From Mesorhizobium terrae (GTDB lineage: Bacteria > Pseudomonadota > Alphaproteobacteria > Rhizobiales > Rhizobiaceae), in NCBI RefSeq assembly GCF_008727715.1, contig NZ_CP044218.1:248001-312000 (forward strand): a DNA stretch of 64,000 nucleotides, in the 5' to 3' direction. Shown piece by piece: positions 1 through 8,884 of this stretch. Below the pieces are notes generated by a model, which saw nothing but the letters and a program-made list of their open reading frames with translations, did no database searches and was not told where the DNA came from. Numbering within the stretch: the first letter of the stretch is position 1; each line of letters begins with the position of its first letter. The translations under genes and the position numbers were made by a program.

Positions 1-205
1 AGCGACGCAGAACCACATATCGGCCGCGCGGAAACAGCTGCCGACGGCTCAGAACAAACAAAAAGGCGGAACGCGGGCCCGAAGCCGGCGGAACGGTGAC
101 GAAGATAGCGGCGGTTCGAGGCCGGCGGGGATACGCAACACGCAGGTCGACGGCGGCTGAGCGCGCGGCTCGACGGCGGCGTGCGGCAACGCGGAGCCCG
201 CCGAA

Positions 206-238
206 AAGAAAAAGGCGTCGCACCGGGCGACGCCTTTC
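206..238 (-). terminator. Intrinsic terminator of the aldehyde dehydrogenase gene
   Basis: A perfect 10-bp stem, AAAGGCGTCG (211-220) with CGACGCCTTT (229-238), is followed on the minus strand by a T-rich run. It lies just past the stop of the dehydrogenase at 276. No gene was recognised in positions 1-275. Confidence 0.8.
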
Positions 239-275
239 TTGTTTCGCAGACCTTCGGTCCGCCGTGCGGACGGAC

Positions 276-1724
276 TTAACCGACCTGCTCGTCCCAGCCG
301 GAGATGGCCTTGACCTCGAGGAAATCCTCAAGACCCCATTTGCCGCCCTCGCGACCGAGGCCGGACGCCTTGTAGCCGCCGAAGGGGCTGCCATAAGGAC
401 GGTCGGCGCCGTTGATCTGCACCATGCCAGCGCGGATGCGGCGTGCAACACGCTGCGCCTTGACCTTGTCCTGGGTCTGCACATAGCCGGAAAGGCCGTA
501 GGGCGTATCGTTGGCGATGGCGATGGCATCGTCTTCGGAATCGAACGGGATCATCGCCAGCACCGGCCCGAAAATCTCCTCGCGGGCGATGGTCATGTCG
601 TTGTTAACGTCGGCGAAGACGGTCGGGCGGACATAATAGCCGCGGTTGAAGCCTTCCGGACGGCCGAGGCCACCGGCGACGACACGCGCGCCTTCCTTGA
701 TGCCGGCCTCGATCAGGCTCTGCACCTTGTTGAACTGCACTTCCGAGGAAAGCGGCCCGATATGGTCGCCATCCTCCGCCGGATTGCCGACCTTGACGGT
801 GGCGGCATAGTCGGCGGCGAGGCTGACGGCGCGGTCATAGACCGGGCGCTCGACCAGCATGCGTGTCGGCGCGTTGCAGGACTGGCCGGTGTTCTCGAAG
901 CAATGGGCAAGGCCGCGCGCGATCGCGTCGGGAAGGTCGCTATCGGCGAAGACGATATTGGGCGACTTGCCGCCGAGTTCCAGCGCGACGCGCTTGATGC
1001 TTTCCGAGGCCGATTTGGCAACCGCGATGCCGGCGCGCGTCGAGCCGGTGAAGGACATCATGTCGATGCCCGGATGACGCGACATCGCCTCGCCAACCCC
1101 GGGGCCGTCGCCATTGACCATGTTGAACACACCGGCCGGGAAGCCGGCGTCCTCCATCATCTCGGCAAAGACGATGGACGAGATCGGCGCGATTTCCGAC
1201 GGCTTCAGCACCACCGTGCAGCCGGCGGCGATGGCCGGCACCACCTTCAGCGTGACCTGGTTCATCGGCCAGTTCCACGGCGTGATCAGGCCGCAGACGC
1301 CGATCGGCTCGTAGACGATGTGCTCCTGCTTGTCGCGCTCGGAGAGCGGCGTCTCGAAATGGAAATCCTTCAGGGTGCGGATGAAGGCCTTGATGTGGCC
1401 GGCACCGCAGGCGGCCTGCGATTCCAGCGCCAGCTTGATCGGCGCGCCCATCTCGTCGGAGATGGCCTTGGCCATGTCGTTCATGCGCTTGTTATAGGAA
1501 ACGAGCAGGCGCTCAAGCGCTGCCAGGCGTTCCTCGCGGCTGGTGCGGCTCCAGCCGTCGAAGGCGCGCCGCGCGGCCGCGACGGCCTTGTCGACATCGG
1601 CGGCCGAACCCAGCGAGATGACCGCGAAGGGTTGCTCGTCGGCCGGATTGGTCACCTCCAGCTCCCGCGGCGCCGCCGGCGCGACCCATTTGCCGTCGAT
1701 GAAGAAATCCGTCTTGCGCAGCAT
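276..1724 (-). CDS. NAD(P)-dependent aldehyde dehydrogenase family protein
   Basis: A 482-residue enzyme of usual ALDH length that should oxidise an aldehyde to the acid with NAD(P)+ in the cytoplasm. Visible motifs are TPWNWP near 148-153, FTGS near 225, the general base Glu249 in ALELGGKSP and the catalytic Cys283 in GQSCNAP. The ATG at 1724 is preceded by AGGGAGAAC, a good ribosome site. It is transcribed alone, with its own terminator downstream. The substrate cannot be read from sequence or neighbours; the short N-terminus without a signal peptide fits a cytosolic broad-specificity enzyme. Family confident, substrate open. Confidence 0.93.
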   Translation of the reverse strand: MLRKTDFFIDGKWVAPAAPRELEVTNPADEQPFAVISLGSAADVDKAVAAARRAFDGWSRTSREERLAALERLLVSYNKRMNDMAKAISDEMGAPIKLALESQAACGAGHIKAFIRTLKDFHFETPLSERDKQEHIVYEPIGVCGLITPWNWPMNQVTLKVVPAIAAGCTVVLKPSEIAPISSIVFAEMMEDAGFPAGVFNMVNGDGPGVGEAMSRHPGIDMMSFTGSTRAGIAVAKSASESIKRVALELGGKSPNIVFADSDLPDAIARGLAHCFENTGQSCNAPTRMLVERPVYDRAVSLAADYAATVKVGNPAEDGDHIGPLSSEVQFNKVQSLIEAGIKEGARVVAGGLGRPEGFNRGYYVRPTVFADVNNDMTIAREEIFGPVLAMIPFDSEDDAIAIANDTPYGLSGYVQTQDKVKAQRVARRIRAGMVQINGADRPYGSPFGGYKASGLGREGGKWGLEDFLEVKAISGWDEQVG

Positions 1725-2208
1725 GATGTTCTCCCTGTTGGCGGCCGTTGTAACAGCCGGCCCGCCGGTGGCGGGCGATGAAACCGACCCGTTTTTTAGA
1801 GCCTATCGACAAAGTTCTAGCCTTGCCAGACGGGCCTGCTCAAGCCTCAGCGGCGGGAGGCGCGTGAGGCCAGAGGCGGGTAAGGAATGGCCCTTCAAGC
1901 CCCGTACAGACGCCTTTTGGGGCACCGGGCGTTGACGATGCGTCTACCAGGCTATGAACGCCGGCTTAGTATTTTTTTCCATATCGCCCAGGCGTGAATT
2001 CATCTATCTATTTGAAATTAAAGGATTAAGTAAAAAGGATGGAATCCGACCGCGAAATTTCAAGGGGCGTTTTCTTGATCCACGCGGAACAATTTCGTGA
2101 TTGGAAAGTCGACTGGGCCGCTCCCAGATATGCCCTGTCCGAACGACGCGAATTCCTCCCAAGAACACGCCGCATGACGGACAGAACTTTGAAATTCGGA
2201 GTACGAAA
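1725..2208. other. Gene-free stretch upstream of the first DUF680 gene
   Basis: This 484-bp region separates the divergent dehydrogenase and first DUF680 gene. Positions 1725-1930 show nothing recognisable beyond the dehydrogenase ribosome site. From about 1932 the sequence resembles the region from about 2722 before the second DUF680 gene (both contain TGAACGCCGGCT), so the duplicated unit starts here. Positions from about 2060 form the conserved leader. Confidence 0.6.
2060..2208 (+). promoter_or_regulatory. Conserved leader of DUF680 gene copy 1
   Basis: It shares ordered blocks with the leaders of copies 2 and 3: TTTCAAGGGGC near 2058, GTGATTGGAA near 2097, then a block starting TCCGAACGACGCGA at 2138 and continuing through CCTCCCAAGA, TGACGGA and GGAG-TACGAAA to the ATG. 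Copy 1 has GGAAA where the others have GGAAC. The blocks likely combine promoter and 5' untranslated region. Confidence 0.65.
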
Positions 2209-2430
2209 ATGAAAAAGATTGCTCTTGCTACTGCTGCTCTCCTGGTTGCCGCTGGTTCGGCTTTCGCTGGCAGCGACAACTTCAACGCCTATGCCGGCTC
2301 GAACCCGCATGCCACGGTCGACTCTTCCTACACCGCTTCGGTGAAGGGTGGTTCGGTGTCGCACGACGCCAGCATCAAGGACGTCAAGCCGATCACCGAC
2401 GGTGCTCCGCGCCTCGGCGGCAACAGCTAA
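2209..2430 (+). CDS. DUF680 small secreted protein, copy 1
   Basis: A 73-residue protein with a textbook Sec signal peptide: Lys-Lys start, hydrophobic core, AFA cleavage site near residue 20. The mature part is about 53 polar residues ending in DGAPRLGGNS. It matches the DUF680 family, described mainly from Mesorhizobium and without known function. I chose the ATG at 2209 because GGAG lies just upstream, the signal peptide starts there, and both paralogues start at the equivalent position. It is probably periplasmic or released. It is the first of three tandem paralogues, each with its own leader and terminator. Confidence 0.88.
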   Translation: MKKIALATAALLVAAGSAFAGSDNFNAYAGSNPHATVDSSYTASVKGGSVSHDASIKDVKPITDGAPRLGGNS

Positions 2431-2474
2431 GTTACGGCTGATACGGCCGTCGGCTCGCGCCGACTGCCGGTACC

Positions 2475-2505
2475 AAAAAGCGGTGGGCTTGCCCGCCGCT
2501 TTTTT
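2475..2505 (+). terminator. Terminator of DUF680 copy 1
   Basis: An A-run, then GCGGTGGGC paired with GCCCGCCGC (one G-T pair) around a TT loop, then six Ts. Near-identical hairpins follow copies 2 and 3, so the terminator was duplicated with the gene. Confidence 0.9.
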
Positions 2506-2848
2506 GCGTCTGGGACATGCCGCCATGAAGCATCCCCGCCGCACGCTTTCCAATCGACATCGCTGCCCTTGCGACGCTCCCTATATAGAGAGTTCCTTAG
2601 AGAGCGGCGCGTCCTCCCGAACAGGCACCCACCAGGCCGGATCAGCCGTGCGCTCGGCATGACCGGGCGTCCCTGCCCGTTCTCTAAAAACCGCCCATAA
2701 ACCCGCAGATTGGTCACCGTTCGTTGACGGTGCGTTCAGACCGTCCTGAACGCCGGCTCATTATGCCGGACCGACCGCCGCGACCGTGACAATGCAAGAT
2801 ATTGAAATTGCTACAAAATAATAAGGTCATATGTCATGCTTACGAAAC

Positions 2849-2998
2849 TTCAAGGGACAATTTCGCATGGCTGATAAACATTCTTGTGATTGGAACCTTT
2901 CACCCCCCAAACCCATTTCAGTGTTGTCCGAACGACGCGAGTTACCTCCCAAGACCACGACGCTTGACGGACGCAACATTGAGATTTGGAGTACGAAA
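2849..2998 (+). promoter_or_regulatory. Conserved leader of DUF680 gene copy 2
   Basis: Contains TTCTTGTGATTGGAACC at 2881, shared almost exactly with copy 3. GGAAC (2892-2896) is followed after 17 bp by CATTT (2914-2918). The GTCCGAACGACGCGA block starts at 2926 and the GGAGTACGAAA ribosome-site block precedes the ATG. Confidence 0.65.
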
Positions 2999-3214
2999 AT
3001 GAAGACGATCGCTCTTACCGCCGCTGCCCTCCTGGTTGCCGCCGGCTCTGCCTTTGCGAATGGCAGCGACCACTATGGTTCGAACTACACCTATTCGAAC
3101 GTTGACAGCTCCTACACCGCTTCGACCCAGAAGGGTTCGGCTGTTTCCCATGATCTGGGCGCGACCGTGAAGCCGGTCACCGATGGCGCTCCGCGTCTCG
3201 GCGGCAACAGCTAA
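2999..3214 (+). CDS. DUF680 small secreted protein, copy 2
   Basis: A 71-residue paralogue of copy 1. The signal peptide ends near residue 20-21 (SAFA-NG) and the mature part is rich in Ser, Thr, Tyr and Gly, with the same DGAPRLGGNS C-terminus. The start at 2999 aligns exactly with copy 1 and follows GGAGTACGAAA. The signal sequence and C-terminus are conserved while the middle varies, which suggests selection on export and on the tail. No cysteines or catalytic motif are seen. Function unknown; envelope or surface role is inferred from the signal peptide only. Confidence 0.88.
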   Translation: MKTIALTAAALLVAAGSAFANGSDHYGSNYTYSNVDSSYTASTQKGSAVSHDLGATVKPVTDGAPRLGGNS

Positions 3215-3255
3215 TAGCCAAAAGACTGGGCCGTCGGCTTTGCCGACGGCGGTGA

Positions 3256-3284
3256 AAAAAGCGGTGGGCTTGCCCACCGCTTTT
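3256..3284 (+). terminator. Terminator of DUF680 copy 2
   Basis: AAAAGCGGTGGGC pairs with GCCCACCGCTTTT around a short loop. A second hairpin, CCGTCGGC with GCCGACGG, lies just upstream at 3231-3249. Confidence 0.9.
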
Positions 3285-3489
3285 CTCGTTTCAGGACACC
3301 CGTGTCCCCGCCCCTTTTTCCGGTTGCCGGCTGCCCCAAACCAAACCGCGAAACAACGTTCAGCCAGCGGCGACACTGCGGTCGGCTCTGGTGAACGCCA
3401 GGCGGTATCTTTCGCGAGACGCGACCGCACCACACCCATAACACACTGTAAAATATTGGTTATTTCCGCCTTTCGTATCGGCCCGATCA

Positions 3490-3643
3490 AATTTCAAGGG
3501 GCATTTTCACACGACGCATGAACATTCTTGTGATTGGAACCTTTAGGGGCCCATCGCCATTTCCTTGATATCCGAACGACGCGATTACCTCCCAAGAACC
3601 ACGCCGATTGACGGATGGAAAACCGAACCTTGGAGTTACGAAA
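3490..3643 (+). promoter_or_regulatory. Conserved leader of DUF680 gene copy 3
   Basis: Carries TTTCAAGGGGCATTTTC at 3492, ATTCTTGTGATTGGAACC from 3524, GGAAC (3536-3540) with CATTT 17 bp later (3558-3562), and TCCGAACGACGCGATTACC at 3571, ending in GGAGTTACGAAA before the ATG. Confidence 0.65.
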
Positions 3644-3898
3644 ATGAGAACGATTGCCCTTACCGCCGCCGCCCTTCTGGTCACCGCCGGTGCCGCCTTT
3701 GCAGGCAGCGACAATTTCGACGCCTATGCCGGTTCGAGCCCCTATGCGGCCACGGCAAAGGTCGACACGCTGCCCACCGCCTCGATCCGCCAGCATGACG
3801 CAACGCTGCAGTGGCTGAATGGCGACCGGCAGACCTCCGCCGACAAGGCAGCCCAGGCGGCCATCGACTACCGCGTCAATAATTTTGGCAACCGCTAA
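3644..3898 (+). CDS. DUF680 small secreted protein, copy 3 (divergent C-terminus)
   Basis: An 84-residue paralogue. The signal peptide and the first mature residues (GSDNFDAYAGSSP) match copy 1, but the C-terminal half (QWLNGDRQTSADKAAQAAIDYRV split here only for description) is different and ends in NFGNR rather than RLGGNS. The start at 3644 follows a GGAG site in the conserved leader. It may be a diverged or recombined member of the family. The product is probably exported; function unknown. Confidence 0.85.
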   Translation: MRTIALTAAALLVTAGAAFAGSDNFDAYAGSSPYAATAKVDTLPTASIRQHDATLQWLNGDRQTSADKAAQAAIDYRVNNFGNR

Positions 3899-3920
3899 GC
3901 GCGGCTGACTACGGACTGCG

Positions 3921-3948
3921 AAAAGCGGCGGGCTTGCCCGCCGCTTTT
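3921..3948 (+). terminator. Terminator of DUF680 copy 3
   Basis: AAAAGCGGCGGGC pairs perfectly with GCCCGCCGCTTTT around a TT loop, the third version of the same hairpin. Confidence 0.9.
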
Positions 3949-4064
3949 GATTTTCCACGAGACCGCATAGCCGACTGCCCGCCGGCATCTCCCGCCGTCC
4001 GCCAGCCGAGCGCCGGATGCCATTTCCCGGCGACGCTCATCCTCCGAAATATCGACCGTGCAAA

Positions 4065-4122
4065 AACCGGTTGCAATTTGAAATCTGTCGCTCTATAAAC
4101 CAGTTGCAAATTGCAATTGGTT
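4065..4122 (+). promoter_or_regulatory. Promoter overlapped by a strong palindrome
   Basis: A -35-like TTGCAA (4071-4076) and -10-like TATAAA (4094-4099) are 17 bp apart. A near-perfect palindrome follows: AACCAGTTGCAA (4098-4109), one A, TTGCAATTGGTT (4111-4122). A further half-site AACCGGTTGCAA sits at 4065-4076, exactly 33 bp upstream. Both sites overlap the promoter, so repression is likely. Confidence 0.7.
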
Positions 4123-4137
4123 TTGGAGGATTTTGCA

Positions 4138-4785
4138 ATGTCCAAGCTGGTCGTGCGCGCATTCTCGATATCGGTCGACGGTTACGGCGCCGGGCCGAAC
4201 CAGAGCCTGGAAAACCCGCTCGGCGAAAACGGCATGAAACTGCACGAGTGGTTTTTCGACACCCCCACCTTCAAGGCAATTCACGGCGGGAGCGGCGGAC
4301 AGATGAGTTCCGACGAAGACTTCGCCGCGCGCAGCTTCGACAATCTCGGCGCCTGGATCCTCGGCCGCAACATGTTCGGCCCGGTGCGCGGCCCCTGGCC
4401 GGACGAGGACTGGAAAGGCTGGTGGGGCACCAACCCGCCTTATCATGTGCCGGTCTTCGTGCTGACGAACTACGCCCGCGCGCCGCTCACCATGGAAGGC
4501 GGCACCGTCTTCCATTTCGTCACCGACGGTTTCGAGGCAGCGCTTGCCAAAGCGAAGGAAGCGGCACAGGGCAAGGACATTCGCGTCGGCGGTGGCGTGT
4601 CGACGCTGAAGCAATATCTCAAGGCCCGGCTGATCGACAACCTGCATCTCGCCGTCGCGCCGGTGCTGCTGGGCTCCGGCGAAAACCTGTTCTCGGGCAT
4701 CGACTTCGCGGCGCTGGGCTACCGCATCACCGAGCGGGTGCCGACGGAAAAGGCGGTGCATCTGACCGTCGTGCGCGACGACTGA
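4138..4785 (+). CDS. Dihydrofolate reductase family protein (RibD C-terminal type)
   Basis: A 215-residue protein of the RibD-C/DHFR-like fold, NADPH-dependent reductases of often unknown substrate. Family features are the N-terminal SISVDGYGAGPNQ strand, the ILGRNMFGP segment, the TNYARAPL segment, GGGVST (NADPH-binding Gly motif) and the VAPVLLGSG strand near the C-terminus. The ATG at 4138 follows GGAGGA at 4125-4130, an ideal ribosome site. The gene stands alone behind a palindrome-controlled promoter, so it is probably inducible. The regulator is not adjacent. It is not the folate-pathway enzyme FolA. Confidence 0.88.
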   Translation: MSKLVVRAFSISVDGYGAGPNQSLENPLGENGMKLHEWFFDTPTFKAIHGGSGGQMSSDEDFAARSFDNLGAWILGRNMFGPVRGPWPDEDWKGWWGTNPPYHVPVFVLTNYARAPLTMEGGTVFHFVTDGFEAALAKAKEAAQGKDIRVGGGVSTLKQYLKARLIDNLHLAVAPVLLGSGENLFSGIDFAALGYRITERVPTEKAVHLTVVRDD

Positions 4786-4841
4786 CTTTCATCGCCGCAA
4801 CATCAAGGTCTTTCGAAACGAAGAGGGACCGCGAAACAGAA

Positions 4842-4865
4842 AGAGGGCCTAGCGGCCCTCTTTTT
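4842..4865. terminator. Terminator between the RibD-type gene and aglK
   Basis: AGAGGGCC (4842-4849) pairs with GGCCCTCT (4854-4861) around TAGC, with a T-run on the plus side and an A-rich flank, so it may act in both directions for the convergent genes. Confidence 0.85.
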
Positions 4866-4911
4866 CGTCTCCAGCGGTGCCGTCTCCGGCAGCCTCTTTT
4901 GGTATCGTGCC

Positions 4912-6024
<1,113 letters not shown>

Positions 6025-6052
6025 TATTTCCTCCCGTTCAGTTCATTTCCAC

Positions 6053-7729
6053 TCAGGCGACACGCCCGAACCACGCACCATAGCCGCCGAGGCGAAGCTT
6101 GCCGGTTGTTCCAGACTGCGATGAGAAACCATGTCCCGGCAAAGGTTGCAAGGCGCGTCCAGCGCCAAGGTCGACTTCGGTCGGACGACCGCTCAGATTG
6201 AAAGCGCAGACGATGCGTTCATTGCCTTCGCGCCGCGCGAACACCACGGTGTCGCCGTCGCTCGGCATGAACTCGATCTCACCCCTGGCCAGCGCCGGAT
6301 GGGCGCGGCGGAAGGCGAGAAAACGACGGTAGTGCTGCAGCAGCGAAGCCTCGTCGCTTTCCTGCACATTGACCGCCCTGGAAAGATGTTCGCCCGGCAC
6401 CGGCAGCCAGGGCCTTGTCTTGGAGAAGCCGCCATTGGCGGCAGCCGCATCCCACACCATGGGCGTGCGGCAACCGTCGCGGCCCTTGAATTCCGGCCAG
6501 AAGCGAATGCCGTAGGGATCCTGAAGGTCCTCGAAGGCGAGGTTCGCTTCGCTCAAGCCAAGCTCCTCGCCCTGATAGATGCAGACCGAGCCGCGCAGCG
6601 AAAACAGCAGCGCCGAGACCACTTTGAGATAAGAAACCGGATCGGCTTCGCCGGCGGCCCAGCGCGAGGCATGGCGCACCACGTCATGATTGGAGAAGGC
6701 CCAGCACGACCAGCCATCGCTGGCGACGCGGCCGAATGCTTCGAGCACGGCGCGCACCTTGGCCGCGCTGATCTTTTCAGGCGCCAGGAAATCGAAGGAA
6801 TAACACATGTGCACGCGCTTGCCGGCAGCAGTGTAGGCCGCGACCACTTCGAGGCCACGCTGTGAATCGCCCACCTCGCCGACTGCGGCTGCGGCCGGAT
6901 ACTCGTCCAGCAGAGCACGGAAGCGTTCGAGGAAGCCGAGGTTTTCCGGGCGGCTCTTGTCGTAGATGTGGTCCTGGTAGTTGTAAGGGTTCACCGAAGG
7001 CGCGGTCTGGTCGTTGCGCTCCTCCGGCGGCAGCGCCGGATTGTTCTCCAGGCCCTGGCTGTGGAAATAGAAATTGATGGTGTCGAGGCGGAAACCGTCG
7101 ACGCCGCGCTCCAGCCAGAAGCGGGTGGCCTCGAGCAGCGCGTCCTGAACCTCAGCGTTGTGGAAGTTGAGGTCAGGCTGCTCGGCCAGGAAGTTGTGCA
7201 GGTAATATTGCTGGCGGCGGGTGTCCCACTGCCAGGCGGAACCGCCGAAGATCGACAGCCAGTTGTTGGGCGGCGTGCCGTCCGGCCGGGCGTCGGCCCA
7301 CACATACCAGTCGGCCTTGGCATTGGAGCGGCTGGAGCGGCTTTCGACGAACCAGGGATGGATGTCGGCGGTGTGCGACAGCACCTCGTCGATCATGACC
7401 TTGAGGCCGAGACGATGCGCCTCGGCCACCAGCGCATCGAAATCCGCAAGCGTTCCGAACATCGGATCGACGTCGCAATAGTCGCTGACGTCGTAGCCGA
7501 AATCCTTCATCGGCGACTTGAAGAAAGGCGAGATCCAGATCGCGTCGACGCCCAGCGAGGCAATGTAGCCGAGACGGGAGGTGATGCCCTTGAGATCGCC
7601 GATGCCGTCGCCGTCGGTGTCCTGGTAGGAGCGCGGATAGACCTGATAGATCACCGCGCCACGCCACCAGTCGCGATCGACCGCCGGTGCCGGCATCTCG
7701 GCCATGCGCTGCACTGCCTGCTTCACCAT
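6053..7729 (-). CDS. aglA: Alpha-glucosidase, GH13 family
   Basis: A 558-residue cytoplasmic enzyme hydrolysing imported alpha-glucosides such as sucrose, maltose or trehalose. The GH13 barrel is complete: nucleophile Asp216 in GFRLDT, acid/base Glu285 in VGEVGD and Asp349 in FSNHDVV. DGDGIGDL near 40 is the Ca-loop typical of oligo-1,6-glucosidase-like enzymes. I start it at 7729 because AAAGGAGGTTG lies immediately upstream and the ATG overlaps the aglG stop (TGATG). A longer reading frame upstream merely overlaps aglG. No signal peptide is seen. Confidence 0.93.
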   Translation of the reverse strand: MVKQAVQRMAEMPAPAVDRDWWRGAVIYQVYPRSYQDTDGDGIGDLKGITSRLGYIASLGVDAIWISPFFKSPMKDFGYDVSDYCDVDPMFGTLADFDALVAEAHRLGLKVMIDEVLSHTADIHPWFVESRSSRSNAKADWYVWADARPDGTPPNNWLSIFGGSAWQWDTRRQQYYLHNFLAEQPDLNFHNAEVQDALLEATRFWLERGVDGFRLDTINFYFHSQGLENNPALPPEERNDQTAPSVNPYNYQDHIYDKSRPENLGFLERFRALLDEYPAAAAVGEVGDSQRGLEVVAAYTAAGKRVHMCYSFDFLAPEKISAAKVRAVLEAFGRVASDGWSCWAFSNHDVVRHASRWAAGEADPVSYLKVVSALLFSLRGSVCIYQGEELGLSEANLAFEDLQDPYGIRFWPEFKGRDGCRTPMVWDAAAANGGFSKTRPWLPVPGEHLSRAVNVQESDEASLLQHYRRFLAFRRAHPALARGEIEFMPSDGDTVVFARREGNERIVCAFNLSGRPTEVDLGAGRALQPLPGHGFSSQSGTTGKLRLGGYGAWFGRVA

Positions 7730-8883
7730 CAACCTCCTTTGACCGAGCCCGCGAGCAGGCCGCGCACGAAGTAGCGCTGCAGCGAGAAGAACACAAACAA
7801 TGGCACGATGATGGTCACGAAGGCCGATGTCGTCAGGATTTCCCAATTGCCGCCGCGCGAACCGAGCAAGGCGTTGAGCTTGGCGGTCAGCACGATCTGA
7901 TCGGCGTCGGTGCCGAGGAACACCATCGCCACCAGAAGGTCGTTCCATACCCACAGGAACTGGAAGATGGCGAAGGAAGCAAGCACCGGGAAGGACAGCG
8001 GCAGCACGATCTTGACGAAGATCTCGAAGTCGCTGGCGCCGTCGATGCGGGCCGATTCCATGATCTCGCGCGGCAGGCCGGCGATGTAGCTCCTGAGCAG
8101 ATAGATGGCGAAGGGCAGGCCGAAGCCGGTATGCGCCAGCCAGATGCCGAGATAGGTCTTCGACGGCACGCCGAAGAACAGGCCGACGCCGTTATAGAGC
8201 TTCAACAGCGGGATCAGCGACATCTGCAGCGGCACGACAAGCAGGCCGATGATCACCGCGATCAGCAGCGCACGTCCGGGAAAACGCATCCAGGCCAAGG
8301 CGTAGGCGGCGAAGGCCGCGATCAGGATCGGGATGATCGTCGCCGGGATCGTCACCGTCAGCGAATTCAGGAACGAACGGCCGATGCCTTCGGAAAACAG
8401 GACGTTGCGATAGTTGTCGGTGGTGAACTTCGGCGGCGCCGAGGCTTCGAAATAGACGCGCTGGCCGCGATCGCCCTCGAAGGCCTTGGGCGAGGACAAC
8501 AAGTAGGAGCCGTCGGCGTTCACCTGCAGGGTCACGCCGTCGCCGAGATCGGCCGGAGCGCCGGCCTGGTATTTGCCGGGTTCCTGCGAACGGGTGCCGA
8601 AGGAAGTGACGGTGCCGGCGTCGCCGGCGGCGAGCAAATTGCCGGTGATGATGTATTTGCCGTCCTTCTGCGCCTGGTCCTTGGCGGTGCCGAGGCGGCC
8701 GGCCGATGTCTGGCTGGAGGTCGCGAGCGCCGTCCACCAGCCGGACACGACGATCTGATCCTTGTCGCGCAGCGACGAGATCAGGATGCCGAGCGTCGGC
8801 ACCGTCCACAGGGCGACGAAAAACAGCACGGCAAGGTGGACGCCGAAGCGGCCGATGAAGGATTTTCCGGATGCGCCGGCCAT
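7729..8883 (-). CDS. aglG: Alpha-glucoside ABC transporter, permease AglG
   Basis: A 384-residue inner-membrane permease of the MalG class. It has one N-terminal membrane segment, a roughly 130-residue hydrophilic domain (about 40-170) that is a known enlargement of AglG-type permeases, then a core of membrane helices. The EAA loop that contacts the ATPase reads ESARIDGASDFEIFVKIVLP. The gene sits 1 bp from aglF on one side and overlaps aglA by one base on the other, so the three are translationally linked. Confidence 0.92.
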   Translation of the reverse strand: MAGASGKSFIGRFGVHLAVLFFVALWTVPTLGILISSLRDKDQIVVSGWWTALATSSQTSAGRLGTAKDQAQKDGKYIITGNLLAAGDAGTVTSFGTRSQEPGKYQAGAPADLGDGVTLQVNADGSYLLSSPKAFEGDRGQRVYFEASAPPKFTTDNYRNVLFSEGIGRSFLNSLTVTIPATIIPILIAAFAAYALAWMRFPGRALLIAVIIGLLVVPLQMSLIPLLKLYNGVGLFFGVPSKTYLGIWLAHTGFGLPFAIYLLRSYIAGLPREIMESARIDGASDFEIFVKIVLPLSFPVLASFAIFQFLWVWNDLLVAMVFLGTDADQIVLTAKLNALLGSRGGNWEILTTSAFVTIIVPLFVFFSLQRYFVRGLLAGSVKGG

Positions 8884-8884
8884 C

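Larger units (their letters stand above)
2431..2998. other. Intergenic stretch between DUF680 copies 1 and 2
   Basis: It holds the copy 1 terminator (2475-2505), about 300 bp in which I see no convincing gene, a repeat of the unit start near 2722-2765, and the copy 2 leader from about 2849. Short antisense ORFs here lack ribosome sites and recognisable products. Confidence 0.6.
3215..3643. other. Intergenic stretch between DUF680 copies 2 and 3
   Basis: Holds two hairpins after copy 2 (3230-3250 and 3256-3284), a stretch of about 200 bp in which I see no gene, and the copy 3 leader from about 3490. Confidence 0.6.

Noticed and set aside
96..1781. 561-residue plus-strand ORF over the aldehyde dehydrogenase
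   Set aside because: It is the antisense of a complete ALDH with catalytic motifs; composition is Arg/Ala-rich shadow coding and there is no ribosome site.
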